From: Roseburia intestinalis L1-82 | Lineage (GTDB): Bacteria; Bacillota; Clostridia; Lachnospirales; Lachnospiraceae | NCBI RefSeq assembly: GCF_900537995.1 | Contig: NZ_LR027880.1 | Location: forward strand, 3,356,001-3,420,000 | Direction: 5' to 3' | DNA: 64,000 nucleotides | In this document: piece by piece, positions 9,297 to 17,850 of the stretch | Layout of the letters: each line of letters begins with the position of its first letter | Numbering within the stretch: the stretch's first letter is position 1 | Program-made: the position numbers and the translations under genes | Notes under the pieces: generated by a model | Told to the model about the DNA's origin: nothing | Seen by the model: only the letters and a program-made list of their open reading frames with translations | Database searches by the model: none

Positions 9297-10202
9297 TCAG
9301 CCTTTTACGGCTCCAACGGTAATACCGCTGATAAAATATTTCTGAACGAATGGATACAGGAAAATGATCGGTCCGGTTGCAAGAATCGCATTTGCCATCT
9401 TGATTCCCTCTGTCGGAATATCTGCCAATGATATATACTGTCCTGCAATGGAGTTTTTAAGCTGATCCATTTTATTTACAACTTCATATAATGTATACTG
9501 TAACGGTTTTACATCCACTTTCGAGCTTAAGAAGAGAGAGGACTGATACCATTCATTCCAGTATCCCAGTGCAAGGAATAATCCGATCGTCGCAAGTGCC
9601 GGTTTTAACATTGGCAGGATCAGGGAAACAAAGATCTTCATATCCCCGGCGCCGTCGATCTTGCCGGACTCTGTAATCTCATGCGGGATCGCCTTCACAA
9701 AGTTTTTCATCATGATGATCAGCCACGGCGACATCATAAGCGGTAATAAAACTGCAAAATAGCTGTCCTTTAAGTGGTAAGTCTGTGTCATCAGAAGATA
9801 GTACGGTGCAAGTCCTGCGGAAAACAGGCTTGTAAAATATATGTAGAAGGAAATTCCGTTGCGGAACGGGAAATCTTTTCTCTGCAGTGCATAACCTGTC
9901 ATTGCTATGATTGTCAGTCCGACCGCCGTACCGACCACCGTCAGGATGATCGTGAGCAGATAGGATTTCCAGATACCACCGCCCTTGCAGACCATCTCAT
10001 AAGCTGCCAGTGTAAACTGTTTCGGAATCAACTGTACACCTTCCGTACGGATCACTTCTTCTGCCGTAAATGAACTTCCAAGAATCAACAGGAATGGAAA
10101 TATACATGCCAGTGCATAGATTGTAATCACTACATATCCAAATCCCCGCACAATCTTATCAGAAGCTCCAAGTTTTACTTTATTGCTGTTATTTTTCTTC
10201 AT
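9297..10202 (-). CDS. Sugar ABC transporter permease, LplC/YtcP type
   Basis: 301 residues with six predicted membrane segments. The cytoplasmic EAA-type loop is seen as IPHEITESGKIDGAGD followed by ILPMLKPALATI, which contacts the ATPase. It is the second permease of a CUT1 importer: directly downstream of the interrupted first permease (18-bp gap) and upstream of the binding protein. The C-terminus YFISGITVGAVKG is typical of the family. The product looks intact, but without its partner permease the transporter may not assemble. Confidence 0.92.
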   Translation of the reverse strand: MKKNNSNKVKLGASDKIVRGFGYVVITIYALACIFPFLLILGSSFTAEEVIRTEGVQLIPKQFTLAAYEMVCKGGGIWKSYLLTIILTVVGTAVGLTIIAMTGYALQRKDFPFRNGISFYIYFTSLFSAGLAPYYLLMTQTYHLKDSYFAVLLPLMMSPWLIIMMKNFVKAIPHEITESGKIDGAGDMKIFVSLILPMLKPALATIGLFLALGYWNEWYQSSLFLSSKVDVKPLQYTLYEVVNKMDQLKNSIAGQYISLADIPTEGIKMANAILATGPIIFLYPFVQKYFISGITVGAVKG

Positions 10203-10699
10203 AGTCGACCTCCATAGATATTAAAACAGGGAATAATCCGGTTCAATTTTCTTAACAATATAGTTCACGATCATAACGATCACAAAACCAACGACTGACT
10301 GATACAGACCGACTGCCGACGCTGTCGAGAAGTTAAAATCTGTCATCGTAGCCCTGTAAACAAACGTCTCAATAATATCTGTCGTGTCATATAATAAGGA
10401 GTTCGTACCAATGATATTGTAGAACAATCCGAAATTACCTTTTACGATGCCGCCCAATGCAAACAGTAACAGGATGATCACGGTAGGTTTTAAACTCGGG
10501 AGCAATATGTAACGAATCCTCTGAAATGCATTTGCTCCATCGACCTTGGATGCCTCTATCATCTCTGCGTCAATTCCGCAGATAGATGCAAAATATACAA
10601 CGGAGTTGTAACCTGTCTGCTGCCACAGATAAATGATAACCAAAAGTACCGGCCATACATGCGGATCACTGTAAGGTCCCCATTTTTCCATTCCAAGTC

Positions 10700-10725
10700 T
10701 AGTGTACTGACATATTGATATTTAG
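10700..10725 (+). repeat. Left terminal inverted repeat of the IS630-like element
   Basis: 26 bp including the TA target. It matches the reverse complement of 11955-11980 at 22 of 26 positions. Confidence 0.88.
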
Positions 10726-10788
10726 TTAAATATTTCTGGCTGTTATTGCCGTTTTATGGTACAATAAAAGAAACGGCGGTGATATCCT

Positions 10789-11298
10789 ATGGCAAGACCA
10801 AAAAAGTACAAAATCAAACTTACGGATGATGAATTAAAAGAATTTAAATCTGTCATCCGAAAAAATAAAACATCCAAAACAATCCGATGCAGATGCCAGA
10901 TTATTATTGACCTGGATGAGTCCCACGGAAAAGTATTGACTCATGAGCAGTCTGCAAAATCAAATGGTGTATGTCTGGCAACAGTAACCAATACTGTGAA
11001 AAAATATTTTGAGGGTGGTATTGATGCAGTAACTGAGTTTAAGCGTAATGTTAATTCTGATAATGCAAGGCGTGTGCTCGATGGACGTGCTGAAGCCCGT
11101 ATCATTGAACTTGCCTGTGGTCCGGTGCCGGAAGGACATTCAAGGTGGACCATCCGGCTGCTGGAAGAGAAATCAAAAATTGTTCTTGATACTCCGGTCA
11201 GCCGTGAGGCAATCCGAAGAGCCTTAAAAAAAACAAACTTCGACCTCACAAAAACGACTACTGGTGCATCCCCAAAAAAGATGATGCCGAATTTATAG
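10789..11298 (+). CDS. IS630 transposase, first frame (DNA-binding part)
   Basis: 169 residues beginning MARPKKYKIKLTDDELKEFK, with a helix-turn-helix (EQSAKSNGVCLATVTNTVKKY) that would bind the inverted repeats. The last ~25 residues after ALKKTN do not look like the family. In the frame one base back, the sequence continues LRPHKNDYWCIPKKDDAEF directly into the second frame. An A8 run at 11226-11233 is a plausible site for -1 slippage, so the functional product may be a fusion over 10789-11939. An inactivating indel would look the same. Confidence 0.85.
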   Translation: MARPKKYKIKLTDDELKEFKSVIRKNKTSKTIRCRCQIIIDLDESHGKVLTHEQSAKSNGVCLATVTNTVKKYFEGGIDAVTEFKRNVNSDNARRVLDGRAEARIIELACGPVPEGHSRWTIRLLEEKSKIVLDTPVSREAIRRALKKTNFDLTKTTTGASPKKMMPNL

Positions 11299-11303
11299 CA
11301 TGT

Positions 11304-11939
11304 ATGGAAGATGTCCTTGATGTATATGAACTCCCATACAATCCTGAAAGACCAGTTGTATGCATGGACGAAAAGCCTTACCAGTTACTGGGCGATGCAA
11401 GGAAACCACTGCCCATGCGTCCGGGTGACAATCAGAAAACAGATTCGGAATATGTCAGGAATGGTACCTGCAGCATATTTGCTTTTGTCGAACCGCTTGG
11501 AGGCACTCATCATGTCAGCGTGCGAGAACAACGTACTGCCTTTGACTGGGCAGAAGAGATAAAATATCTCGTTGATGTCATGTATCCTGATGCAGAAAAA
11601 GTAATTCTTGTTATGGATAACCTTAACACCCATAAAACGGCGTCCTTGTATAAAAGGTATCCAGCAGATGAGGCAAGACGAATTATCAAGCGTTTGGAAA
11701 TTCACTATACACCCAAACATGGAAGCTGGCTTGACATTGCAGAAATAGAACTGAATGTAATGACCAGACAGTGTTTGTCACGAAGGATTGAAAACATTGC
11801 AAAACTTCGTGGAGAGTTAGCTGCGTGGGAAGTCGAGCGTAATACAGTCGCAGCAAAAGTTAATTGGCAGTTCCGAACTGCCGATGCAAGAGTGAAGTTG
11901 AGTTCATTGTATCCTAGGTTTACAACAGCTTCCGAATAG
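11304..11939 (+). CDS. IS630 transposase, second frame (DDE catalytic part)
   Basis: Its ATG at 11304 is probably not the true start, since the frame is open upstream to the A-run. The catalytic triad is visible: Asp in VVCMDEKPYQ, Asp in VMDNLNTHK and Glu in DIAEIELNVM, spaced as in IS630/Tc1 DDE enzymes. It cuts and joins the element ends at TA sites. All three acidic residues are intact, so activity depends on the frameshift joining it to the DNA-binding part. Confidence 0.88.
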   Translation: MEDVLDVYELPYNPERPVVCMDEKPYQLLGDARKPLPMRPGDNQKTDSEYVRNGTCSIFAFVEPLGGTHHVSVREQRTAFDWAEEIKYLVDVMYPDAEKVILVMDNLNTHKTASLYKRYPADEARRIIKRLEIHYTPKHGSWLDIAEIELNVMTRQCLSRRIENIAKLRGELAAWEVERNTVAAKVNWQFRTADARVKLSSLYPRFTTASE

Positions 11940-11954
11940 GAAGTTGTTGTAATG

Positions 11955-11980
11955 CTAAAAATCAATGTGCCAATACACTA
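11955..11980 (-). repeat. Right terminal inverted repeat of the IS630-like element
   Basis: Partner of 10700-10725; its outer end is the second TA target copy. Confidence 0.88.
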
Positions 11981-12478
11981 GTAAGGATCTCATTTACAAA
12001 TCCGGTATCATAATTTAATAAGTTAAATACCAGAAATCCGACTAAAACCTGTGAAATGAAATATGGAAGAAACATCATCGTCTGTGATACTTTCTTGAAC
12101 CATTTACATCTCATTTCATTTAAAAGGATCGCTACCACGACCGCAAGTAAATTTCCAAGAAGGATAAATGCCAGATTATATAAAATTGTATTTTTCGTCA
12201 GTGATAAAAGTTTTCCTGATTCCCAGAGGAACTCAAAATTCTGTAACCCTACAAATTTGCTACCAAAAATACCATCGCGGTAATTGTATTTAACAAACGC
12301 AACATAGATTCCTGGCAATGGCATATAGTTAAATGCAAAGAAAAAAATCATTGCCGGGACACACATCAGTGTCAGTACACGGTACTTCCAGAGTTTCTGC
12401 CAGAAGTTTAGTTTTTTGCCAACCTGTTTTGTAACACCGTTCTCCTTTTTCATATATTTTCCCCTCTCCAACGTTTTC

Positions 12479-12494
12479 TTGAAACCGATTTCAA
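12479..12494 (-). promoter_or_regulatory. Candidate LacI-type operator in the transporter leader
   Basis: TTGAAACCGATTTCAA, a 16-bp dyad with a central CG, 26 bp upstream of the permease start. It is the same motif as the site before the LacI gene (TTGAAAACGTTTTCAA). It could act as a secondary or roadblock operator. Confidence 0.6.
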
Positions 12495-12702
12495 AACCTT
12501 GTAAAAACAAAGCACTTATATTTTTCACAAAACTGTCTGCCATCTTCCATAAGGTGTAATATTTTTTGATCTTAAGTGTCAGAAACGCCTTTATATCTTC
12601 TTTTTTGCATGTTTCCAGCACTTATCTTACACCTTCGCTGCGTAAATCCCATCCATGCAGCCGGCTTTTACACCAGTTGTGTATTTTATAGTGCTTTTTA
12701 AT

Positions 12703-12753
12703 TTGAAACCCTTTTCATATTGTTATATTACAATACATATTATGAGTTGTCAA
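12703..12753 (-). promoter_or_regulatory. Promoter with overlapping LacI-type operator for the ABC transporter operon
   Basis: On the minus strand, -35 TTGACA (12748-12753), a 17-bp spacer and -10 TAATAT (12725-12730) form a near-consensus sigma-A promoter. Six bases downstream, at the start site, lies ATGAAAAGGGTTTCAA (12703-12718), an imperfect copy of the operator found before the LacI gene. This leaves a leader of about 260 nt before the permease ATG. Confidence 0.8.
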
Positions 12754-12821
12754 CAGGTTATTTTACTTTTTGTACATATTTATTTCACATTTATTTTATT
12801 TTTCCGTCATTCTAACGGATT

Positions 12822-13853
12822 TTACCGTTTTAACTCCGCTACGGATTCTCTGATGATCAGAGTCGGTGTTACTTTCTGTACCTCCGGTACTTCTTTTCCG
12901 CCAATCTTATCTAATGCGGTGTCAACCAAAAGCTTTCCAAATGCTTCATAATCATAGGAAATACTGCTCAGCCTTGGTATGACGGTATCTACGATAAACG
13001 TATTATCAAAACTGATGAGGGAAATATCCTCCGGGATCCTAAGTCCATGCTCTTTGATGGAACGCATCACACCCACTGCACTGTAGTCATTGATCGCGAT
13101 CACCGCCGTGGGAAGTGTCTTATTTCCCTGAAAGAGTGCCTCGAACCCCTGATAACCGCCCTCGACCGAATAATTGGAATTGATCACATAGCGCTCACGG
13201 TAGGTCAGACCGTTCTTTCGCAGCAGACTGCGGTAGCGGATACGCTTATCGTAAGTGGATTTCATCTCCTCGACTCCGCCGATCAGTGCAATGCGCCTGT
13301 GACCTAAACCGATCAGACATTCCATGCTCTGGTTCATGCCCTCCGCCTCGTCGATCGTGACCTGGCAGCACTCACCGCCCTCTACCTTTCCTGTTGTGAT
13401 GACCGGGATGGATTCAGCGACACGGTTGATCAGATCTGCGTATTCCGGCTCCGTGACAAGGCTGTCTGATTTTCCCCCGATAATGATGATCGCATCCATA
13501 CGCATGTCAAACATTTTCTGAATATATTCCACCTCAAGATCCGGATTGCTTAATGTTCCGCAGATCATTGGCACATACCCGCGCGCAATGATCTCCTTCT
13601 CACAGTTTTCCACCATGGATGAATAATAAGGATTGACCAGATCTGCAGCAAGCACACCGATGACGTTCGTTTTCGTCTTGATCAGTCCCTGCGCAAGCGC
13701 GTTTGGCCTGTAATCATATTTGCGGATCACTGCTTCCACACGCGCTCTCTTTTCCTCGCTCACCCTCGCATTTTTTGTCATGACTCTCGACACTGTTGCC
13801 GGTGAAACTCCCGCTTCCTGTGCAATTTTATAAATATTTAACTCACTTCCCAT
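12822..13853 (-). CDS. LacI-family transcriptional repressor
   Basis: 343 residues. The N-terminal helix-turn-helix (NIYKIAQEAGVSPATVSRVM) and hinge helix (YRPNALAQGLIKTKT) are followed by a periplasmic-binding-protein-like sensor domain starting NVIGVLAADLVNPYYSSMVE. AAGGGGG precedes the ATG. It lies between the MATE gene and the transporter operon on the same strand. A perfect operator over its own promoter indicates autoregulation, and a matching site over the transporter promoter indicates control of the neighbouring uptake genes. The inducer is unknown but is probably a sugar from the locus. Confidence 0.93.
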   Translation of the reverse strand: MGSELNIYKIAQEAGVSPATVSRVMTKNARVSEEKRARVEAVIRKYDYRPNALAQGLIKTKTNVIGVLAADLVNPYYSSMVENCEKEIIARGYVPMICGTLSNPDLEVEYIQKMFDMRMDAIIIIGGKSDSLVTEPEYADLINRVAESIPVITTGKVEGGECCQVTIDEAEGMNQSMECLIGLGHRRIALIGGVEEMKSTYDKRIRYRSLLRKNGLTYRERYVINSNYSVEGGYQGFEALFQGNKTLPTAVIAINDYSAVGVMRSIKEHGLRIPEDISLISFDNTFIVDTVIPRLSSISYDYEAFGKLLVDTALDKIGGKEVPEVQKVTPTLIIRESVAELKR

Positions 13854-13879
13854 CGGCCATCCCCCTTAAAAAGTCATAT

Positions 13880-13928
13880 TTGAAAACGTTTTCAAGTTAA
13901 TTTTATCGGGATTTTGCAGGTTTGTCAA
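13880..13928 (-). promoter_or_regulatory. Promoter and perfect operator of the LacI gene
   Basis: On the minus strand, -35 TTGACA (13923-13928), a 17-bp spacer and -10 TAAAAT (13900-13905). Four bases downstream lies the perfect 16-bp palindrome TTGAAAACGTTTTCAA (13880-13895). The geometry matches the transporter promoter and fits autorepression. Confidence 0.85.
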
Positions 13929-13935
13929 TATAGGG

Positions 13936-15300
13936 TCAGATTCTTTTTTTCGTCCATTTTCGTGAGCGGAAACGGATGAAAAAGATACTTCCGCGGAACA
14001 TCTCATCGAGCATGAAAGCGATCCAGCATCCTGCCAGCCCCATCCTAAGGCGTATCCCAAGCAGATATGCAAACAAAATGCTGACGCCCCAGCAGGAAAT
14101 CACGGCGATGACCATCGGAAAGAACACATCCCCCGCTCCCCGGAGCGAATTGTCCTCGACATGGTTGAATGCACGCCCGATTTCCACAAAAATATCGATA
14201 AAAAAGATCACGCCCGTCATCCCGATGATCTCCTCACTCTGCGTAAACAAATGCATCAATGGTCTATGGCAGAGAAAGATCAGAACCGAAAGCACGATAT
14301 TTAAGCTGACCGCGATTTTTAACACCTGCTGGTTCAGCCGGTATGCCTTTTCATACTCCTTTGCCCCCGTCATCCATCCCATCAGGATCGCCGTGGAAAG
14401 TCCAAGTGACATTCCGGTCACATAGACATAAAACACGATGGATGAAACATAGATCTTTGCGGTGAGCGCCGCTGTTCCAAGCACTGCTAAGATCGATGTT
14501 GACACGATCTGTGAAAAGGAATACGACAGGGAACTGATCCCTCCCGGCAATCCGATCTTTAAGATTCCACCCACGCAGGATAATGTCTTTAAATTTTTCG
14601 ATGCAAAATCAAGATGCAGTCCGCAATGGAACAGAAACCAGACGCCAAGTAAAAGTGCCGTCCCATGGCTTGCCACGTTTGCCATTGCGATACCTTCCAC
14701 GCCCTCCGGCACAATTTTCACCGGCTGGAAAATCACAACGTAATTTAACACTGCATTCACGATATTCATAAACAAAGATACCGTCACTGCAAGTTTCGGT
14801 TTTCCATAACTGCGCAGTACCGCGGAGATAGCAGAAATAATGCCCTGCAGTACGGAAAAGCCGATACAGATGCGAAAATATACCACCGCCATCTCATACA
14901 CCGATGTTTCTAACTGCATCGGACGCATGACTGCACCTGCAAAAAATGCCAGTATCGTTCCTAAGATCAGGCTGATTGCACCTCCGCACACGATGGAGGT
15001 AAACGCTGCATCCGACGCCCTTTTTTCATCTCCCGCCCCCAGTCTGTGGCTGATGACGACCGATGCGCCGCCGCTGAATACCGCATAAAACGTGTACAAA
15101 AATCCGATCACCTGGTTTGCCGCACCGACTGCCGCGACCGCATCATCCGCATAGTGCCCAAGCATCAGCGTATTGACCGTACCGGTCATATTCATCAAAA
15201 GCTGTTCAATAAACAACGGGATAAACAGTCCCTTCAGCGTCAGCGTTCCCTCTGCCGTGGTAACGCTGGTGCAGTCTGCATCAATCCATTTCCACTTCAA
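13936..15300 (-). CDS. MATE-family transporter
   Basis: 454 residues with about 12 membrane segments. It shows the MATE N-terminal pattern FIPLFIEQLLMNMTGTVNTL, then GHYADDAVAAVG and ISHRLGAGDEKRASDAAF. MATE proteins export organic cations or metabolites using Na+ or H+ gradients. The start is a TTG at 15300, with AGGAGG eight bases upstream inside the end of the GH2 gene, so the two overlap by 20 bp and are probably co-translated. Its place in the locus may mean export of a toxic aglycone or plant phenolic released by the glycosidases; this is inference. Confidence 0.88.
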   Translation of the reverse strand: MKWKWIDADCTSVTTAEGTLTLKGLFIPLFIEQLLMNMTGTVNTLMLGHYADDAVAAVGAANQVIGFLYTFYAVFSGGASVVISHRLGAGDEKRASDAAFTSIVCGGAISLILGTILAFFAGAVMRPMQLETSVYEMAVVYFRICIGFSVLQGIISAISAVLRSYGKPKLAVTVSLFMNIVNAVLNYVVIFQPVKIVPEGVEGIAMANVASHGTALLLGVWFLFHCGLHLDFASKNLKTLSCVGGILKIGLPGGISSLSYSFSQIVSTSILAVLGTAALTAKIYVSSIVFYVYVTGMSLGLSTAILMGWMTGAKEYEKAYRLNQQVLKIAVSLNIVLSVLIFLCHRPLMHLFTQSEEIIGMTGVIFFIDIFVEIGRAFNHVEDNSLRGAGDVFFPMVIAVISCWGVSILFAYLLGIRLRMGLAGCWIAFMLDEMFRGSIFFIRFRSRKWTKKRI

Positions 15301-17734
15301 GATGCATTCCTCCTTTTTCTGCTATGCAGTTCTTTTGTGCTATGCTGTCTGTCTCTGAAATTTCTACACGGATCTTTCCCTTTTTTATTCTTCTCACATA
15401 AATCATGAGCCTTCCATTCTTTGTCTTTCTCATGTTTTCCGCATATGGAGTCACATCCGACAGATCCCCGTTCTCAATTCCTGCTAACATGCCTGCCCCG
15501 CTCACTGCCACACGCAGTTTTCTGTCATCCCAGACAACCTTCTGCCCATTTTGATCCACAAGTGTGAGCGCGACCTGATAGAGATATCCATTTTCCTGTA
15601 TCTCTGAAAAAGGAATCTCCTCCGGCTGATAGACCTCAGCTTTGATACCAGCGGCGTTCTGCGTTGTAAGCAGTCTCTCCTGTTCTATGATATTTCCGTT
15701 TTCATCATAACCACTCGCCTCTAGGATCCCTGCCTCCCAGAGTACCTCAAAACGATATGCGCCGTCGTCGTTATAGCCAATCTGTCTGCCAGCCTCTTTT
15801 CCATTGATAAAAACAGCTGTCTCCGGCAGATTTGAGTAACACATCACGATGACCTTTTCTCCAGCTTTGTAATTCCAGTTTTCCCGACATGGGATCCACT
15901 CTGCAGATTCCTCACTCCACAGTCTTGTGGCAAGATAAAGCTGCGGTTCTTCACACCACAATGATTTTCTGCGGTAATATCTTGCTTTTTCAAATCCGGC
16001 ACAGTCCAAAATTCCGGCTCCAGATCCATGAACCGGCCAGCCATGTGCCTCCCCTAAATAATCGATCCCGGTCCACAAAAACTGTCCGCTGATATAATCA
16101 TTTGATTTTACCGCATCCCACGCCTCATAGCTGTGCCCGTTTTCACTTCCTAAAAACGGGATCTGTGGGAAATCTTTGTGATCGGCTTCGTAATACTGTT
16201 CCTTATAGTTGTAGCCAGCCACATCCAGATGCTCTAACATACCAAGCTTTGCAGACAGCTCCGGGTAGGCAAGTGCCATGGTGACCGGACGGCTCTCATC
16301 TTCACTCTTTACAATACTGGAAAGTTCCCCGGCGATTGGAAGCAGTCTCCTCATGTCCGGTTTTGCCGGATCATACTGCCGTTCTGCCGCCGGTTTGTTC
16401 GCGTCGTTATTTCCGGTCATCTCCAGAAAACTCGGATGACAATACGGATCGTTTGGATAGTCGATCTCATTTCCGATGCTCCACAAAATGATGGACGGAT
16501 GATTGCGGTCACGCCTTACCATGGCACGCAGATCCTTTTCGTGCCATTCTGGAAAATCTTCAAAATAACCCTGATGTTTTGGCGGATAAACATTGTGTCC
16601 CGTGGACCATTTGTTTTTTGCATTTTCCCACTCATCAAACGCCTCATCCATCACAAGAAATCCCATCGCGTCGCACAGCTCATACAATTCCGGCATATGC
16701 GGGTTGTGGCTGCACCGGATCGCATTACAGCCACATTCCTTTAATTTTGCAAGCCGTCTGCGCCATACCTCTTTCGTTACTGCTGCACCGAGACAGCCGG
16801 CATCATGATGCACACAGACACCTTTGATCTTCATCGACACACTGTTTAAGAAAAATCCCCTGTCCGCATCAAATTCTGCCACACGGATTCCGACTTTCTG
16901 TGTGTCTGCAAGATAGGATATTTTCTTTCCATTCTCATCCGTTGTCTCATACCAGGTTTCCATCCGGTAGAGATCCGGGTGTTCCGTTGACCAGCACTGC
17001 GGATCATGGATAGTGCCATACATATTGCAGGATACCATATTTTCTGCCGGGATCTGTACCTGTTCTTTCCACTCTGCCACAGGCGTTCCCTGCGGATCAG
17101 ACAGTTTTGTGCAGACCACACATGTTTTCTGCTCCTTCGTCTGGTTGCATATCTCATGACGGATACTGACTGCCGCCTGCACTTCCGGAAACTCTTTCCC
17201 ATCAGCCACAAGTTTCTCTGTCACAAACGTCACGCCATATTCTGCCGGATGCACCTGTTCTTCCACCACAAGAGTTACTTTCCGTGTGATCCCACTTCCC
17301 GTGTACCATCTCGAATCCGCAATGTCCGTGTGTGTCACTTTCACACTGACTACATTTTCCTGTTTTCCAAAATGTGCGATCTCAGAGATATCATAGTAAA
17401 ATCCGGTGTAACCATACGGATGTTTTCCCTGATAATAGCTGTTAACCCACACCTGGCTGTTTTTATACACACCATCAAAGACCAGACGGACCGATTTTCC
17501 CTGATATTCCTCTGGCAGATAAAAATGCAGCCGGTACCAGCCGATCCCGCCCGTCAGATATCCGGTGCCGCTGGAATATTCCTTCGAAAACGGATAAGCC
17601 ACCGCCCAGTCGTGCGGCAGCATGACACGCTCGAATGCACGATCGTCATATCCCTGATACCATGCCTCCTCACATTCCCCAAAATGAAACTTCCATCCCT
17701 CATTTAATAACAGTTCTGTTTTATTCATAATCAT
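15281..17734 (-). CDS. GH2 beta-galactosidase
   Basis: 817 residues from the ATG at 17734 (MIMNKTELLLNEGWKFHFG), chosen because GGAGG lies nine bases upstream; the frame is open further to 17788. It has a sugar-binding jelly-roll, an Ig-like domain and a TIM barrel. The acid/base Glu is in ILWSIGNEIDYP (about 423) and the nucleophile Glu in PFLGSENGHSYEAW (about 531). The barrel end lacks the Asn-x-Lys motif of glucuronidases, favouring beta-galactosidase. A C-terminal Ig-like region follows. No signal peptide is present. It lies downstream of the AraC gene and overlaps the MATE gene. Confidence 0.88.
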   Translation of the reverse strand: MIMNKTELLLNEGWKFHFGECEEAWYQGYDDRAFERVMLPHDWAVAYPFSKEYSSGTGYLTGGIGWYRLHFYLPEEYQGKSVRLVFDGVYKNSQVWVNSYYQGKHPYGYTGFYYDISEIAHFGKQENVVSVKVTHTDIADSRWYTGSGITRKVTLVVEEQVHPAEYGVTFVTEKLVADGKEFPEVQAAVSIRHEICNQTKEQKTCVVCTKLSDPQGTPVAEWKEQVQIPAENMVSCNMYGTIHDPQCWSTEHPDLYRMETWYETTDENGKKISYLADTQKVGIRVAEFDADRGFFLNSVSMKIKGVCVHHDAGCLGAAVTKEVWRRRLAKLKECGCNAIRCSHNPHMPELYELCDAMGFLVMDEAFDEWENAKNKWSTGHNVYPPKHQGYFEDFPEWHEKDLRAMVRRDRNHPSIILWSIGNEIDYPNDPYCHPSFLEMTGNNDANKPAAERQYDPAKPDMRRLLPIAGELSSIVKSEDESRPVTMALAYPELSAKLGMLEHLDVAGYNYKEQYYEADHKDFPQIPFLGSENGHSYEAWDAVKSNDYISGQFLWTGIDYLGEAHGWPVHGSGAGILDCAGFEKARYYRRKSLWCEEPQLYLATRLWSEESAEWIPCRENWNYKAGEKVIVMCYSNLPETAVFINGKEAGRQIGYNDDGAYRFEVLWEAGILEASGYDENGNIIEQERLLTTQNAAGIKAEVYQPEEIPFSEIQENGYLYQVALTLVDQNGQKVVWDDRKLRVAVSGAGMLAGIENGDLSDVTPYAENMRKTKNGRLMIYVRRIKKGKIRVEISETDSIAQKNCIAEKGGMHLEVEMD

Positions 17735-17783
17735 AATAAAATACCTCCATGTTTTACTACGGTCTGTGTTTTCTTTTAAACAC

Positions 17784-17813
17784 ATCATAGTAAAAAACAG
17801 AGGTATGATACAA
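17784..17813 (-). promoter_or_regulatory. Possible weak promoter before the GH2 gene
   Basis: On the minus strand, TTGTAT (17808-17813), an 18-bp spacer and TATGAT (17784-17789) lie in the gap between the AraC and GH2 genes. The poor -35 would suit activation by the adjacent AraC regulator. No clear binding repeat was recognised. Confidence 0.35.
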
Positions 17814-17850
17814 TGGAGAATAGTGACACTTTTTGTCTTTTAGCGACTTT

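Larger units (their letters stand above)
10702..11978 (+). mobile_element. IS630-family insertion sequence
   Basis: A 1,277-bp element flanked by TA at 10700-10701 and 11979-11980, the dinucleotide target of IS630/Tc1 elements. The ends are imperfect inverted repeats: TAGTGTACTGACATATTGAT on the left against TAGTGTATTGGCACATTGAT read inward from the right. It carries two consecutive frames encoding a winged-helix/HTH part and a DDE part. It lies in the opposite orientation to the host permease gene. The clean flanks suggest a fairly recent insertion. Confidence 0.93.
10221..12453 (-). pseudogene. Sugar ABC transporter permease (LplB type) interrupted by an IS630-like element
   Basis: The 5' part lies at 11981-12453 and the 3' part at 10221-10699. 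The best start is the ATG at 12453 (MKKENGVTK) with GGAGAGGGG upstream, not the earlier frame-open ATG at 12621. The N-terminal half runs to NEILT and the C-terminal half resumes at LGMEKWGPYSDP. Joining them with one TA gives NEILTRLGMEKWGP in frame and a 317-residue protein, the normal size. The EAA loop EMIEASKVDGANAFQRIRYI is in the 3' part. As it stands the transcript yields a truncated protein ending TSVLAH. This should block the importer unless the element excises. Confidence 0.93.

Noticed and set aside
12454..12621. Upstream extension of the LplB permease to an ATG at 12621
   Set aside because: The extra 56 residues have no ribosome site and cover the operator at 12479-12494. The ATG at 12453 has GGAGAGGGG.
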